This document shows, piece by piece, positions 53,531 through 62,695 of a stretch of 64,000 bases of DNA. A model generated the notes under the pieces. The model searched no databases. It was not told where the DNA came from and was given only the letters and a program-made list of their open reading frames with translations. Source of the stretch: an uncultured SAR86 cluster bacterium. Its GTDB lineage: Bacteria > Pseudomonadota > Gammaproteobacteria > Magnimaribacterales > D2472. The translations under genes were made by a program, and so were the position numbers. The stretch lies in the NCBI GenBank assembly GCA_902515775.1, contig CABXVU010000005.1, forward strand, positions 1 to 64,000. The letters run 5' to 3'. Within the stretch, counting starts at the first letter, position 1. The number at the start of each line of letters is the position of its first letter.

Positions 53531-54253
53531 TCAGCTCATGTAAAGGCCGCCATCAACAGAAATGGTTTGCCCGGTGATATAATCTCCCTTAGATGAGGCT
53601 AAAAACAGTGCTAAATCAGCTATTTGTTTAGGATTGCCCATTTTATTTGCTGGAATTTGATTTAAGATGTTTTCCAAATCTTCGTCTTTAAAATGATTAG
53701 TCATATCGGTTTCAATAAACCCAGGAGCTATGCAATTAACTGTTATGTTTCTTGCAGCAACCTCTTTAGCCAAAGCTCTTGTAAAACCTCCAAGGCCGGC
53801 CTTGCTTGCAGAATAATTAACCTGTCCAGGATTACCCATAAGTCCTGCAACACTAGATATATTAATTATTTTTCCATATCGATCCTTGACCATTGATTTT
53901 ATGAATAACTTAGTGATATTAAACACACTTGTGAGATTAGAATTAAGAACATCATCCCAATCATCCTCTTTCATTCTTAAGAAGAGCTGGTCCTTTGTTA
54001 TCCCAGCATTATTAATTAAAACATTTGGGATCTTATTAATTTTTTTAAGCTCGTCGAAACAAGACGAAATTTGTTCTCTATCTGTAACATCCATTATTAA
54101 ATGAATGCAATTTTTAGAATTTAATTCCTCATGAATTCTAAATGATGATCTAGATGTCCCAATAACAAAGTATTCATCATTTAAGAAGCATTTAGCTATC
54201 TCTAATCCGATACCTCTAGAAATTCCGCTAATAAAGACTATTTTTTTATCCAT
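53531..54253 (-). CDS. fabG: 3-oxoacyl-ACP reductase
   Basis: NADPH-dependent step of fatty-acid synthesis. 240 residues from ATG 54253 (GAGAAG upstream); an in-frame ATG at 54286 would run far into fabD. SGISRGIGLEIA is the cofactor site, INNAGITKDQLFLRM the NAG motif, catalytic Ser in ISSVAG, and YSASKAGLGGFTRALAKE the Tyr-Lys. APGFIETDM follows. Overlaps fabD by eight bases. Confidence 0.95.
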   Translation of the reverse strand: MDKKIVFISGISRGIGLEIAKCFLNDEYFVIGTSRSSFRIHEELNSKNCIHLIMDVTDREQISSCFDELKKINKIPNVLINNAGITKDQLFLRMKEDDWDDVLNSNLTSVFNITKLFIKSMVKDRYGKIINISSVAGLMGNPGQVNYSASKAGLGGFTRALAKEVAARNITVNCIAPGFIETDMTNHFKDEDLENILNQIPANKMGNPKQIADLALFLASSKGDYITGQTISVDGGLYMS

Positions 54254-55184
54254 AACTAACAATCTTCTCATAAAATTCTTCATCAATTACAGAAAAATAA
54301 TTTTTAAGCTTATTTCCCTTAAATAAACCAGACAAAACATTTCCAGGACCACATTCAATTATTGGTAGATTTAATTTAGAAATAAAATTACATGTTTCTA
54401 CCCACCTAACTGGTGAGTGCAATTGTGAAACAAGTAAAGATGGAATATCTTTATATGAAGTTGATGAATTCACTGATACATTATGGATAATATTTATCTC
54501 TGGCATTTGAAATATTACAGATTCTAGAATTTTTTGAAATTCATCTGCTGCCGATAACATAAGCTTGCTGTGAGATGCAATGCTAACTTTTAGTTTTATG
54601 GCACGTTTTGCACCTTTTGCAATACAAAGATCTTGAGCTCTTTCAACCGCGTCATCATGACCAGAAATTACCGTTTGATTTGGAGAGTTTAAATTTGCAC
54701 ATTGAACATGCGAGTTATCTCCATTAGATGCAATTAAGCAAATCTCATCAATAACATCATTATCAAGACCTATGATTGCTGACATGGAACCATTTGGAGC
54801 TGACTCCATCAACTCTCCTCTTTTTTTTACTAATTTTAAAGCTTCAGTAATTGATATTGAATTTGCTGCAACCAAAGCAGAATATTCACCCAAAGAGTGT
54901 CCAGCCAGATATGTTGGGGTTATATTGACTGTGTTAACTAACTTATTGAAATGGAGATATGAACATAGGACTAGTATAGGCTGAGTTATAGAAGTCCTAT
55001 TTATTAGTTCTTCAGGCCCCTCCTCAATTAATTTAAAAACATCGTGAGATATCAAATCACTACAACACTCCAAAGCATGAGAATATTCGCTTGAAAGAGC
55101 AATCTCAGAAATACCACCTTTTGACAGCATAGATAAATGTTGGGAGCCTTGACCAGGAAACGCTAAAAAAGCTGAAAAAGACAT
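54246..55184 (-). CDS. fabD: Malonyl-CoA:ACP transacylase
   Basis: 312 residues. Nucleophile Ser in AGHSLGEYSALVA, His in SIASHSKLM, Arg and Gln of the active site in LKKRGELM and FPGQGSQ. It starts three bases after rpmF. In E. coli plsX and fabH lie between rpmF and fabD; neither is here. Confidence 0.95.
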   Translation of the reverse strand: MSFSAFLAFPGQGSQHLSMLSKGGISEIALSSEYSHALECCSDLISHDVFKLIEEGPEELINRTSITQPILVLCSYLHFNKLVNTVNITPTYLAGHSLGEYSALVAANSISITEALKLVKKRGELMESAPNGSMSAIIGLDNDVIDEICLIASNGDNSHVQCANLNSPNQTVISGHDDAVERAQDLCIAKGAKRAIKLKVSIASHSKLMLSAADEFQKILESVIFQMPEINIIHNVSVNSSTSYKDIPSLLVSQLHSPVRWVETCNFISKLNLPIIECGPGNVLSGLFKGNKLKNYFSVIDEEFYEKIVSYG

Positions 55185-55186
55185 TC

Positions 55187-55399
55187 TTAGTCTTGTGTTG
55201 AGTTATCCTCTTCTTCTTTAACTGGCTTCCTTAAATCTTTAATAAGTCTGCCCTTATAAAAACCGTCTGCGGTCATTTGATGACGAAGATGTCTCTCTCC
55301 AGAAACAGGATCAGTAGATAAAGTAAGATCTTTAAGATGATCATGAGAGCGGATCATTCCTCGTTTTGATCTAGTCTTTTTACTTTTTTGTACTGCCAT
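55187..55399 (-). CDS. rpmF: Ribosomal protein L32
   Basis: 70 residues. [20 protein letters not shown] is the family start. The body ends in [11 protein letters not shown]; the acidic tail EEEDNSTQD makes it longer than E. coli L32 (57). The four zinc-type cysteines of some bacteria are absent, as in other gammaproteobacteria. First gene of the fab block. E. coli yceD, normally upstream, is missing; rluC lies 33 bases away. Confidence 0.96.
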   Translation of the reverse strand: MAVQKSKKTRSKRGMIRSHDHLKDLTLSTDPVSGERHLRHQMTADGFYKGRLIKDLRKPVKEEEDNSTQD

Positions 55400-55432
55400 A
55401 ATATTTTAAAAAAAGCATCCTATCAGATTAAA

Positions 55433-56374
55433 TTAAGATTTAATAGTTAAATTACTTACTTCATTGAGCAGTATATCAAATTCATGGTTTTTTGGTGCTT
55501 CATAGCAAACAACTTGGTTATTTATATCTTTAAAGGAAATTGAGGCAGCATGCAGAGCGAGACGATCAATTGATGTCTTGGTGAATATAAATTTATTTAT
55601 ATCAAATAAACCATATTTCTTATCATTTACTATTGGATGGTTAAGATTTGAGCTCTGAACTCTAATCTGATGCATTCTGCCAGTACTTATAAAAACCTCA
55701 ACATGAGTAAATGATGTAAATTTTTTTATAATTTTAAAAGTTGATATTGCTTCTTTGCCATCATTTGATTCGGAGACTTTATGATTTAAATCTTTTGTCG
55801 ATGTGTCAAGCTTTGATTTTACCTTTATATCTTTAGGAAGGACCCCAAATAAAATAGCTTCATATTTTTTCTTTACTTTATTAGACTTAAGTTGTTTGTT
55901 AATGTGTCTTAAAAATAATTTATTTTTTGCCATTAAAACACATCCAGAAGTAGATTTATCAATTCGATGACATAGATCAATATCTAGTAATGGAAAATAA
56001 GCCCTAGCAATATCTATAAGACCAAATTGATTTTTTGTTCCAGAATGAACACTTAATTCAGAATCTTTGTTAACTAAAATATAGTCATCATTTTGATAAA
56101 TAATTGATTTTATAAATTCTTGAATTCTTGAAGGTGGAATCTTTAGATTAGGTTCTTTATTTTTAAAATCAATTAAATATGGAGGTATTCTTATTTCATC
56201 ATTGATCTTTAACTTATATAAAGGTTTAATCCGACCAGAATTTACTCTGATTTCCCCTTTTCTTAGCATGCTATATATTTTTGATTTAGGTAAATCCTTA
56301 AAAAAGTTTATTAGAAAGTTATCAATGCGTCTTCCAACATGATCATTGCCAATTTTTAGGTTTTTATCACTCAT
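55433..56374 (-). CDS. rluC: 23S rRNA pseudouridine synthase
   Basis: 313 residues. N-terminal S4 domain (IDNFLINFFKDLPKSKIYSMLRKGEIRVN); catalytic Asp in CHRIDKSTSGCVLMAK (Ile instead of Leu in HRLD); VSTGRMHQIRVQSS is the C-terminal motif. RluC makes pseudouridine at 955, 2504 and 2580. It is divergent from rne, as in E. coli, which supports RluC over RluD. Confidence 0.92.
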   Translation of the reverse strand: MSDKNLKIGNDHVGRRIDNFLINFFKDLPKSKIYSMLRKGEIRVNSGRIKPLYKLKINDEIRIPPYLIDFKNKEPNLKIPPSRIQEFIKSIIYQNDDYILVNKDSELSVHSGTKNQFGLIDIARAYFPLLDIDLCHRIDKSTSGCVLMAKNKLFLRHINKQLKSNKVKKKYEAILFGVLPKDIKVKSKLDTSTKDLNHKVSESNDGKEAISTFKIIKKFTSFTHVEVFISTGRMHQIRVQSSNLNHPIVNDKKYGLFDINKFIFTKTSIDRLALHAASISFKDINNQVVCYEAPKNHEFDILLNEVSNLTIKS

Positions 56375-56493
56375 TGATGTAGAATATCGAAAAATACTAG
56401 TTTATATACAAAAAGTTACTAGTGAAAATTTATTGAAAAGAATCAATAATTATTAATTAAAATAGCTGTAAGGCAGCGTAGAGAAAGATAGCA

Positions 56494-56509
56494 AAGCACA
56501 AGGGTGCTT
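56494..56509 (+). other. Hairpin in the rne leader
   Basis: AAGCAC-AAGG-GTGCTT: 6-bp stem and tetraloop, 128 bases upstream of the rne start. It lies in a 263-base gap (56375-56637) between divergent rluC and rne. The gap also holds two ACTAGT copies near 56397 and 56419. E. coli rne has a 361-base leader through which RNase E regulates itself; this leader may act alike (inference). Confidence 0.4.
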
Positions 56510-56615
56510 AAAGAATAAGACAAGTTTTAAAATCTTCACAAATATAGGTGAGGTCAGTTTAAAGAGCTCCACGGGATAAGACTCTGATAACTCAATAAGC
56601 ATCAGTGCTATTCGC

Positions 56616-56634
56616 TTTCTCTGTATCGGAGAAA
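56616..56634 (+). promoter_or_regulatory. Hairpin enclosing the rne ribosome site
   Basis: TTTCTC (56616-56621) can pair with GAGAAA (56629-56634) around a 7-base loop. The GGAG ribosome site (56628-56631) is inside the stem, so translation would depend on opening it. Start ATG at 56638, six bases downstream of GGAG. Confidence 0.45.
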
Positions 56635-56637
56635 AAA

Positions 56638-58698
56638 ATGAAAAGAATTCTAATTAATTGTTCATATTCAAATGAGCTTCGTGTTGCATTAGTTGACGGA
56701 GCAAAACTCTTTGACCTTGACAATGAATTTAATAATCAATCGCTATATAAAGGCAGCATATTTAAAGCCACTGTTTCTAGAGTTGAAACAAGTCTAGATG
56801 CTGCCTTTGTTGATTTTGGAAGTGAAAGACACGGATTCCTTCCATTAAAAGAATTATCAAATGAGTTTTTTGAAAAAGATTCTGAAGGAAAAAGAAAATG
56901 TATTCTCAAAGAAGGCAACCAGATTCTTATACAAGTTTTAAAAGAAGAAAGGGGCACTAAAGGCGCAGCTCTATCTAACCAAATATCACTTGCAGGACGA
57001 TTTATAGTTTTGATCCCAAATTCTGAAAAATCTGGGGGTGTCTCTAGAAGAATCTCAGGTGAGGAAAGAGATGAAATTAAAAATGCTTTAAATTCTTTGC
57101 AAATTCCTGATGGCATGAGTGTTATTGTAAGAACAGCTGGACTTGGACGATCTACCGAAGAATTAAAATGGGATTTAGACTATTTAATGAATTTGTGGGA
57201 GCAAATTAAATCCTCAGTTACTGATGCACCAAGTCCAAGCTTGATTTATAAAGACGATAAGCTAATTTTGAGAGTATTTAGAGATTATTTTAGAGATGAT
57301 ATACAAGAAATTCTTATTGATGATGAGTCAGTGCATACCGAAGCTTTAGATTTTGCAAAATCTGTTATCCCGGATCATGCAGATAAAGTAATTTATTACA
57401 ATGAAGAAATACCATTGTTCAATAGATATCAAATAGAAAGTCAAATTGAATTAGCTTTTCAAAGGGAAATATCATTACCATCTGGCGGATCTATTGTCAT
57501 AGATCCTACCGAGGCTATGGTGTCTATTGATGTAAACTCGGCACGATCAACAAAAGGAAAGGATATAGAATCAACAGCTTTTGCAACAAATATGGAGGCA
57601 GCTAAGGAGGTTGCAAGACAACTTAGACTGAGAGATTTAGGAGGCCTTATAGTTATTGATTTTATAGATATGCAAGATGAGAAAAATCAACAAAAGGTTG
57701 AAAATACATTCAGATCAGCAGTTCAATCCGATCGAGCCAGAATTCAGATTGCTGGCATATCCAGATTTGGTTTGTTAGAGCTATCAAGACAAAGACTTAG
57801 GCCGTCATTGGAAGAAACTTATGATATACAACATGTTCAAGTCCGAGGAGCGCGCTCTCTGGGTCAATCAATTTTGAGAATAATCAGCGAAGATGCGGCA
57901 AAAGAGAATACTGGAGAAATACATGTTTACGTCCCAGCAGATGTTTCAAGTTATTTATTAAATGAAAAAAGAAGAGACATCATTGCTATTGAAAATAGCT
58001 ATCAAGTAAATATCTTGATAATTGCTGATCCATATAAATCTAGACCTTATTACAAAGTAGCAAGAGTTAAAGCTGCCGCTGGTAAAAAATTATTTTCATA
58101 TGATATGACTCCAAATAGTCCTGAACCATCAATGGATTGGCGAGATTCTAATACGTCTAAAAGAGCTTTAAAGCCATTAGTCAAAGTATCTGTCCCTCCT
58201 CGAATGCCAAAGACTAAAAATGGATTTTTTGCATTTATTAAGTCTATCCTTACCCTATCTATTTTTTTCGATTCTTTAAAGACTAAAAATAAAAAGATTA
58301 ATAAGAATAAAAAATCAAGAAAGTTTAAAAAAGTTCAATCTACAAATAATAGAAATAGAAATCAAAATAGTCAGAATAATAGAAATTCTAGATCTAATCT
58401 CAATCGTGCAAGAGGCAAAAATCCAAATCAAAAACAAAGAAGCAATAAAAAAACTTCAAAACCAATAGTAATACCTCCAAAGAAATCACAGCAAAGTATT
58501 AATGAGCCTAAAAAACCTAAGAATGGCAATAATAATACTAAGGAGGTTGATGGAAATAAATTAGATAAAAAATCTACTGCTCCTTCAGCACCAGATCCAT
58601 CCACATCATCACCTTCAGTTCCATCACCGTCACCAGCCCCAAAGACAACTGTTAAGCCGATTAGGGCTTTAAATGATCCTCGATATAAGAGTGAATAA
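56638..58698 (+). CDS. rne: Ribonuclease E without zinc-link cysteines
   Basis: Endoribonuclease of mRNA decay and rRNA maturation. 686 residues from ATG 56638 (MKRILINCSYSNELRVALVDG), with S1 domain, 5' sensor, and DNase I-like domain with catalytic Asp in VSIDVNSARSTKG and VIDFIDM. Where RNase E has CPRCxGTG the tract LEETYDIQHVQVRGARSLG (about 391-409) has no Cys, so the zinc-link is missing. Near 525 an amphipathic segment (GFFAFIKSILTLSIFF) may bind the membrane. The tail (about 540-686) is a short Lys/Asn/Arg-rich region, then Ser/Pro-rich, not the long E. coli scaffold. Overlaps nudC by 38 bases, tail to tail. Confidence 0.93.
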   Translation: MKRILINCSYSNELRVALVDGAKLFDLDNEFNNQSLYKGSIFKATVSRVETSLDAAFVDFGSERHGFLPLKELSNEFFEKDSEGKRKCILKEGNQILIQVLKEERGTKGAALSNQISLAGRFIVLIPNSEKSGGVSRRISGEERDEIKNALNSLQIPDGMSVIVRTAGLGRSTEELKWDLDYLMNLWEQIKSSVTDAPSPSLIYKDDKLILRVFRDYFRDDIQEILIDDESVHTEALDFAKSVIPDHADKVIYYNEEIPLFNRYQIESQIELAFQREISLPSGGSIVIDPTEAMVSIDVNSARSTKGKDIESTAFATNMEAAKEVARQLRLRDLGGLIVIDFIDMQDEKNQQKVENTFRSAVQSDRARIQIAGISRFGLLELSRQRLRPSLEETYDIQHVQVRGARSLGQSILRIISEDAAKENTGEIHVYVPADVSSYLLNEKRRDIIAIENSYQVNILIIADPYKSRPYYKVARVKAAAGKKLFSYDMTPNSPEPSMDWRDSNTSKRALKPLVKVSVPPRMPKTKNGFFAFIKSILTLSIFFDSLKTKNKKINKNKKSRKFKKVQSTNNRNRNQNSQNNRNSRSNLNRARGKNPNQKQRSNKKTSKPIVIPPKKSQQSINEPKKPKNGNNNTKEVDGNKLDKKSTAPSAPDPSTSSPSVPSPSPAPKTTVKPIRALNDPRYKSE

Positions 58699-59488
58699 GT
58701 TTTCCAGAAATTGAAGTCTTAGGTGGAGTATTAGGTAAATCGCTAATATTGAACCATTTAGCATCCTCTAATTCATTATCATTTAAAATAATTTCTCCGC
58801 TTTTATATTTACATTTATAGCCCAGCATAAGTTGAGATGGAAATGGCCATGATTGAGAGGAATGATACTCAATAGACGAAACCTTGATATTAACTTCCTC
58901 AGCTACTTCTCTTTTTAGTGCTTGCTCTGCGTTTTCTCCAGCTTCAATAAAACCTGCTAAGGTGCTATACATATTAGGTGGAAAAAATTTGCTTCTGCCT
59001 AGCAAAATTCTTTCCTCATCATGTATTAACGTTATGATGCAAGGCGAAATTACAGGATAGTTCAATAATTTTTTACATTCACACCTAAAAACTCCCTCCT
59101 TCAGATCAAATTTGTTAATTTTTCCACAATAGCTGCAATAGGAATTATTAAGGTTCCAATTATTTAATATTGAAGCTCTTGATGCTAATAAAAAATTATC
59201 AGAATCAAGAAAAGCTATTATGTTGATCAAATCAACAAAGTTAGTTGTTTCAGGGTCCATAAAAATCCCTAAAATTTTTTCACTTGAGCTTATCTCTAAT
59301 GAATAAAAATAGTTATTTTCTCCTTCTGCTATAGCCAGATAAGGTCCATTTAGTAATTTTGAATTTAAATCTTTTAATTTAAAAATAAAAGAATTTTCTT
59401 TCTGATCGTATAAAATTTTACTTTCACAAAATATAATAAGATTGGCATCTTCATTTATTTGTTTATGAAGTGTTCTAATTAATTCCAT
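58661..59488 (-). CDS. nudC: NAD(H) pyrophosphatase
   Basis: Hydrolyses NADH and removes NAD caps from RNA. 275 residues. Zinc ribbon CSYCGKIN...FRCECKK with four Cys; Nudix box [22 protein letters not shown] (Glu residues present); SQSWPFPSQ is the NADH-selecting motif (SQPWPFP). N-terminal domain is weakly conserved. Convergent overlap with rne of 38 bases; divergent from nhaB by 18 bases. Confidence 0.93.
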   Translation of the reverse strand: MELIRTLHKQINEDANLIIFCESKILYDQKENSFIFKLKDLNSKLLNGPYLAIAEGENNYFYSLEISSSEKILGIFMDPETTNFVDLINIIAFLDSDNFLLASRASILNNWNLNNSYCSYCGKINKFDLKEGVFRCECKKLLNYPVISPCIITLIHDEERILLGRSKFFPPNMYSTLAGFIEAGENAEQALKREVAEEVNIKVSSIEYHSSQSWPFPSQLMLGYKCKYKSGEIILNDNELEDAKWFNISDLPNTPPKTSISGKLIHSYIEDHLKP

Positions 59489-59506
59489 ATATTAAGGATT
59501 TTAAAG

Positions 59507-61018
59507 ATGGTGAATAATTTATACAAAATGTTCCTAGGTGACTCACCTGATTGGTATAAGAATACCATCATAGCTTTTTTAATAATTAATCCTATTACTT
59601 TATTTGTATTGAGTTCTGTAGGAATAAAAGCAACGTTCATAGTGGGCTGGATGATTCTATTAGAATTCATTTTCACGCTTGCTCTAGCGCTTAAGTGTTA
59701 CCCACTTCAACCTGGTGGGTTAATTACAATTCAAGCACTTTTTTTAGGATTAACAACTCCTTACACATTGTTATATGAAATTGAACATAATCTTGAAGTA
59801 ATTTTATTATTAGTCTTTATGGTAGCTGGCATCTATTTTATGAAAAATTTGATGCTTACGATTTTTACAAAATTACTTCTTACAATTCAATCAAAGATAA
59901 AGCTCTCTTTGATGTTTTGTTTTGTATCAGCTTTTTTATCAGCTTTTTTAGATGCCTTAACTGTAACAGCAGTTTTGATTGCTGTTGCTGTAGGTTTTTA
60001 TAGAATCTTCCACCTTGCTAGCGCAGGAAAAGAGTTTTCATCTGGTGATCACGATTATTATGATAACTCCTTGCTGTCTTCAACTGGAATAGAGGATTTA
60101 GAAAATTTTAAAGCTTTTTTGAGGGACCTAATTATGCATGGTGTAGTTGGAACTGCACTGGGAGGAGTATGTACTATCGTTGGCGAGCCTCAAAATTTAT
60201 TGATTGCAAACGTTGCGGGCTGGGAATTCATTGAATTTATGGTCAAAATGTCTCCAATAACAGTTCCTGTATTTATAGCGGGAATGATCACTTGTTATGG
60301 AATTGAAAAACTACATTTATGTGGTTTTGGAAACCAACTACCAGAAAAGATTAAAAATATATTTCATGATTATAACGATTATGAAATTTCTCAAAGAACC
60401 GAATTATCCAACATGGAGTTATATGTAGAAATGTTAGTTGGCGTATTTTTAATTATAGCGCTTGCTCTTCACTTAGCTGCGGTTGGGATTATTGGTTTAG
60501 GAGTGATAATACTATTAACTTCATTTAAAGGAATTACACACGAGCATGATCTAGGTGATGCTTTTAAAGAAGCTCTCCCTTTTACAGCATTATTAGTTGT
60601 ATTTTTTGGAGTTGTAAGTGTTATAGCTGATCAAGAATTATTCACGCCAATAATTTCTTATGTGTTAGCGCAAGAAACTAGTAGTCAAGCCCCAATTTTC
60701 TTTATAGCAAATGGAGTACTTTCAGCTATCAGCGACAACGTATTTGTTGCAACGATTTATATAAACGAAATTAAAGATGCATTAGATATGAATATTATCT
60801 CTCGAGCTCAATTTGATAAATTAGCAATTGCTATTAATACTGGAACAAATATTCCTAGTATTGCAACGCCTAATGGGCAAGCAGCATTTCTGTTTCTACT
60901 GACGTCTTCATTAGCACCACTTATCAACCTCTCTTACATGAGAATGGTAATAATGGCTTTGCCTTATACCATTGTGCTAAGTATTGTTGGATTTATAGCA
61001 GTTATTACTTTCTTATAA
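59507..61018 (+). CDS. nhaB: Na+/H+ antiporter NhaB
   Basis: 503 residues, about 12 membrane helices. [21 protein letters not shown] is the family start. [22 protein letters not shown] and [20 protein letters not shown] contain the membrane Asp residues that carry the ions. Marine sodium-based energetics fit its presence. AAGGATTT precedes the ATG. dusA follows with one base between. Confidence 0.95.
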   Translation: MVNNLYKMFLGDSPDWYKNTIIAFLIINPITLFVLSSVGIKATFIVGWMILLEFIFTLALALKCYPLQPGGLITIQALFLGLTTPYTLLYEIEHNLEVILLLVFMVAGIYFMKNLMLTIFTKLLLTIQSKIKLSLMFCFVSAFLSAFLDALTVTAVLIAVAVGFYRIFHLASAGKEFSSGDHDYYDNSLLSSTGIEDLENFKAFLRDLIMHGVVGTALGGVCTIVGEPQNLLIANVAGWEFIEFMVKMSPITVPVFIAGMITCYGIEKLHLCGFGNQLPEKIKNIFHDYNDYEISQRTELSNMELYVEMLVGVFLIIALALHLAAVGIIGLGVIILLTSFKGITHEHDLGDAFKEALPFTALLVVFFGVVSVIADQELFTPIISYVLAQETSSQAPIFFIANGVLSAISDNVFVATIYINEIKDALDMNIISRAQFDKLAIAINTGTNIPSIATPNGQAAFLFLLTSSLAPLINLSYMRMVIMALPYTIVLSIVGFIAVITFL

Positions 61019-61019
61019 A

Positions 61020-61985
61020 TTGATATCATCAAATCATAGGTTTTGCATTGCTCCAATGATGCAATGTACTGATATACATGATCGATATTTATTTAGATTA
61101 ATAACAAAAAGATCATTTCTTTATACAGAAATGGTTACAACTGGAGCTATTATTCATGGTAAATGCTTAGAGCAATTGAATTTTAATAGTCAAATTGAGC
61201 ATCCAGTTGCAGTGCAATTAGGTGGCTCTGATCCATACGATTTGGCTGAATGTGCAAAAATTTGCTCCAGTCTTGGTTATGATGAAATTAATTTAAACGT
61301 TGGCTGCCCATCTGAGAGAGTGCAAAAAGGCTCCTTTGGAGCGTGCCTTATGCAAGATCCAGAACTTGTAAATGATTGTATAAAAGCAATGCAAGAAGTT
61401 GTATCAATTCCAATAACGGTTAAGTGCAGAATCGGAGTGAATGAGAGAGATGATATTGATTTTTTAAATAATTTTGTTTCAAAAATTATTAATCCAAAAC
61501 TTAAAACACTAATAGTTCATGCAAGGGTTGCAATCTTAAAGGGCTTAACACCAAGACAAAATAGGCAGATTCCTCCTTTAAAATATGAAAATGTTTATCA
61601 GCTTGTTAATGAATTTCCTGAACTTGAAATTGTTATAAATGGAGGAATAAAAGACGTCGATGAATCGATTAAGCATTTAAAAAAAGTTGACGGAGTTATG
61701 CTTGGTAGAAGCCCATATGACAATCCAATGATAGTAAGCAATGTTGATTCTAAGATATTTAATGACTCTGACATGGGAAAGGATAGAAAAGTGATCCTTA
61801 GTCAATATCTTGATTACTGCTTAGATCAAGCTAATAAAGGTCAGCCATATTCAAGGACACTAAAGCACATTTTTGGTTTAAATAGAGGATTAAAGAATGC
61901 TAAATCATTTAGAACACTGATTCTTAAAACTATCCAAGAAAAAAATTTAGAGATTACAAAAGATGAATTAATTTCTATGGTTTGA
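61020..61985 (+). CDS. dusA: tRNA-dihydrouridine synthase A
   Basis: Reduces U20/U20a of tRNA with FMN. 321 residues. RFCIAPMMQCTDIHDRYLFRLITKRS is the family start; LYTEMVTTGAIIHG, LNVGCPSERVQKGSFGACLM (catalytic Cys) and INGGIKDVDE (phosphate loop) follow. TTG start at 61020; no ATG lies before the conserved start. One base after nhaB, so co-transcribed. Convergent with the mlaA-like gene. Confidence 0.93.
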   Translation: MISSNHRFCIAPMMQCTDIHDRYLFRLITKRSFLYTEMVTTGAIIHGKCLEQLNFNSQIEHPVAVQLGGSDPYDLAECAKICSSLGYDEINLNVGCPSERVQKGSFGACLMQDPELVNDCIKAMQEVVSIPITVKCRIGVNERDDIDFLNNFVSKIINPKLKTLIVHARVAILKGLTPRQNRQIPPLKYENVYQLVNEFPELEIVINGGIKDVDESIKHLKKVDGVMLGRSPYDNPMIVSNVDSKIFNDSDMGKDRKVILSQYLDYCLDQANKGQPYSRTLKHIFGLNRGLKNAKSFRTLILKTIQEKNLEITKDELISMV

Positions 61986-61987
61986 GT

Positions 61988-62695
61988 TCAATCTAATAAA
62001 AAATCATCCATATCATCAACAAAATCATCTGATTGATTCTCTCCATCACTAGACTCAAAATCTAAATATTGCATGTAAGAGTCTCTTATAAACGAGTATC
62101 GATCACCAACGATCAGTGTTTCTACTTCTAAATACCTAGCCCTAGTTTCTAATGCATCAAGGGCCGTGACCCCTATTCTGACATCTGTTTCTTCAATGGC
62201 AAAAGTGCCGGATAATACAGAGCTTACACTTCTCCCTGCAAGGCTTCTAGGTGTGGATGGTCCATAAAGGGGTATCATTAAAAACGGTCCTTTACTAACC
62301 CCCCAAGAACCCAATGTTTGGCCAAAATCCTCATCGTGTCTCTCTAAGCCCATTTTTGATGCCACATCAATAAAACCCAATACTCCGACCGAAGTATTAA
62401 TAACGAAACGTGCAAAATCGTTCATTGCATACATAGGTTTGCCTTGCAGTAACTGATTTGCAGTATTATCAAGCTCATTAATGTTTCTAAAGAAATTTGT
62501 TATTCCGATTTCAATAAAATCAGGTGTTATATTTGTATAAATTTCTGCGGTTGGTTTGGCAAAGTTATCATCCAAAGATTCATTAAAAGCCCAAATCTTC
62601 CGATTTAAATCCTCAAATGGATCTTGAGTTGCTGAAATATCTAAACTAAAAAAAACCAACGCAACTGAAAAATATAAAAATCTTTGAAAGCTCAT
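61988..62695 (-). CDS. mlaA: MlaA/VacJ-like outer-membrane lipid transport protein without lipobox
   Basis: 235 residues. The conserved DPFEDLNRKIWAFNESLDD, NFFRNINELDNTANQLLQGKP, FVINTSVGVLGFIDVASKMGLERHDEDFGQTLG and PLYGPSTPRSL show the MlaA family. MlaA is normally a lipoprotein, but the signal region (RFLYFSVALVFFSLDISA) has no Cys; a normal signal-peptidase I site after ISA is predicted. The family keeps phospholipids off the outer leaflet. Its ATG region overlaps the mrp stop by four bases. Confidence 0.9.
   Translation of the reverse strand: MSFQRFLYFSVALVFFSLDISATQDPFEDLNRKIWAFNESLDDNFAKPTAEIYTNITPDFIEIGITNFFRNINELDNTANQLLQGKPMYAMNDFARFVINTSVGVLGFIDVASKMGLERHDEDFGQTLGSWGVSKGPFLMIPLYGPSTPRSLAGRSVSSVLSGTFAIEETDVRIGVTALDALETRARYLEVETLIVGDRYSFIRDSYMQYLDFESSDGENQSDDFVDDMDDFLLD

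Noticed and set aside
56397-56424. Two ACTAGT sites in the rne leader as a regulator repeat
   Set aside because: Each is a short palindrome expected by chance in AT-rich DNA; no further support.
56605-56637. GTG start for rne
   Set aside because: The E. coli-like N-terminus MKRILIN begins at ATG 56638, which has a proper GGAG.
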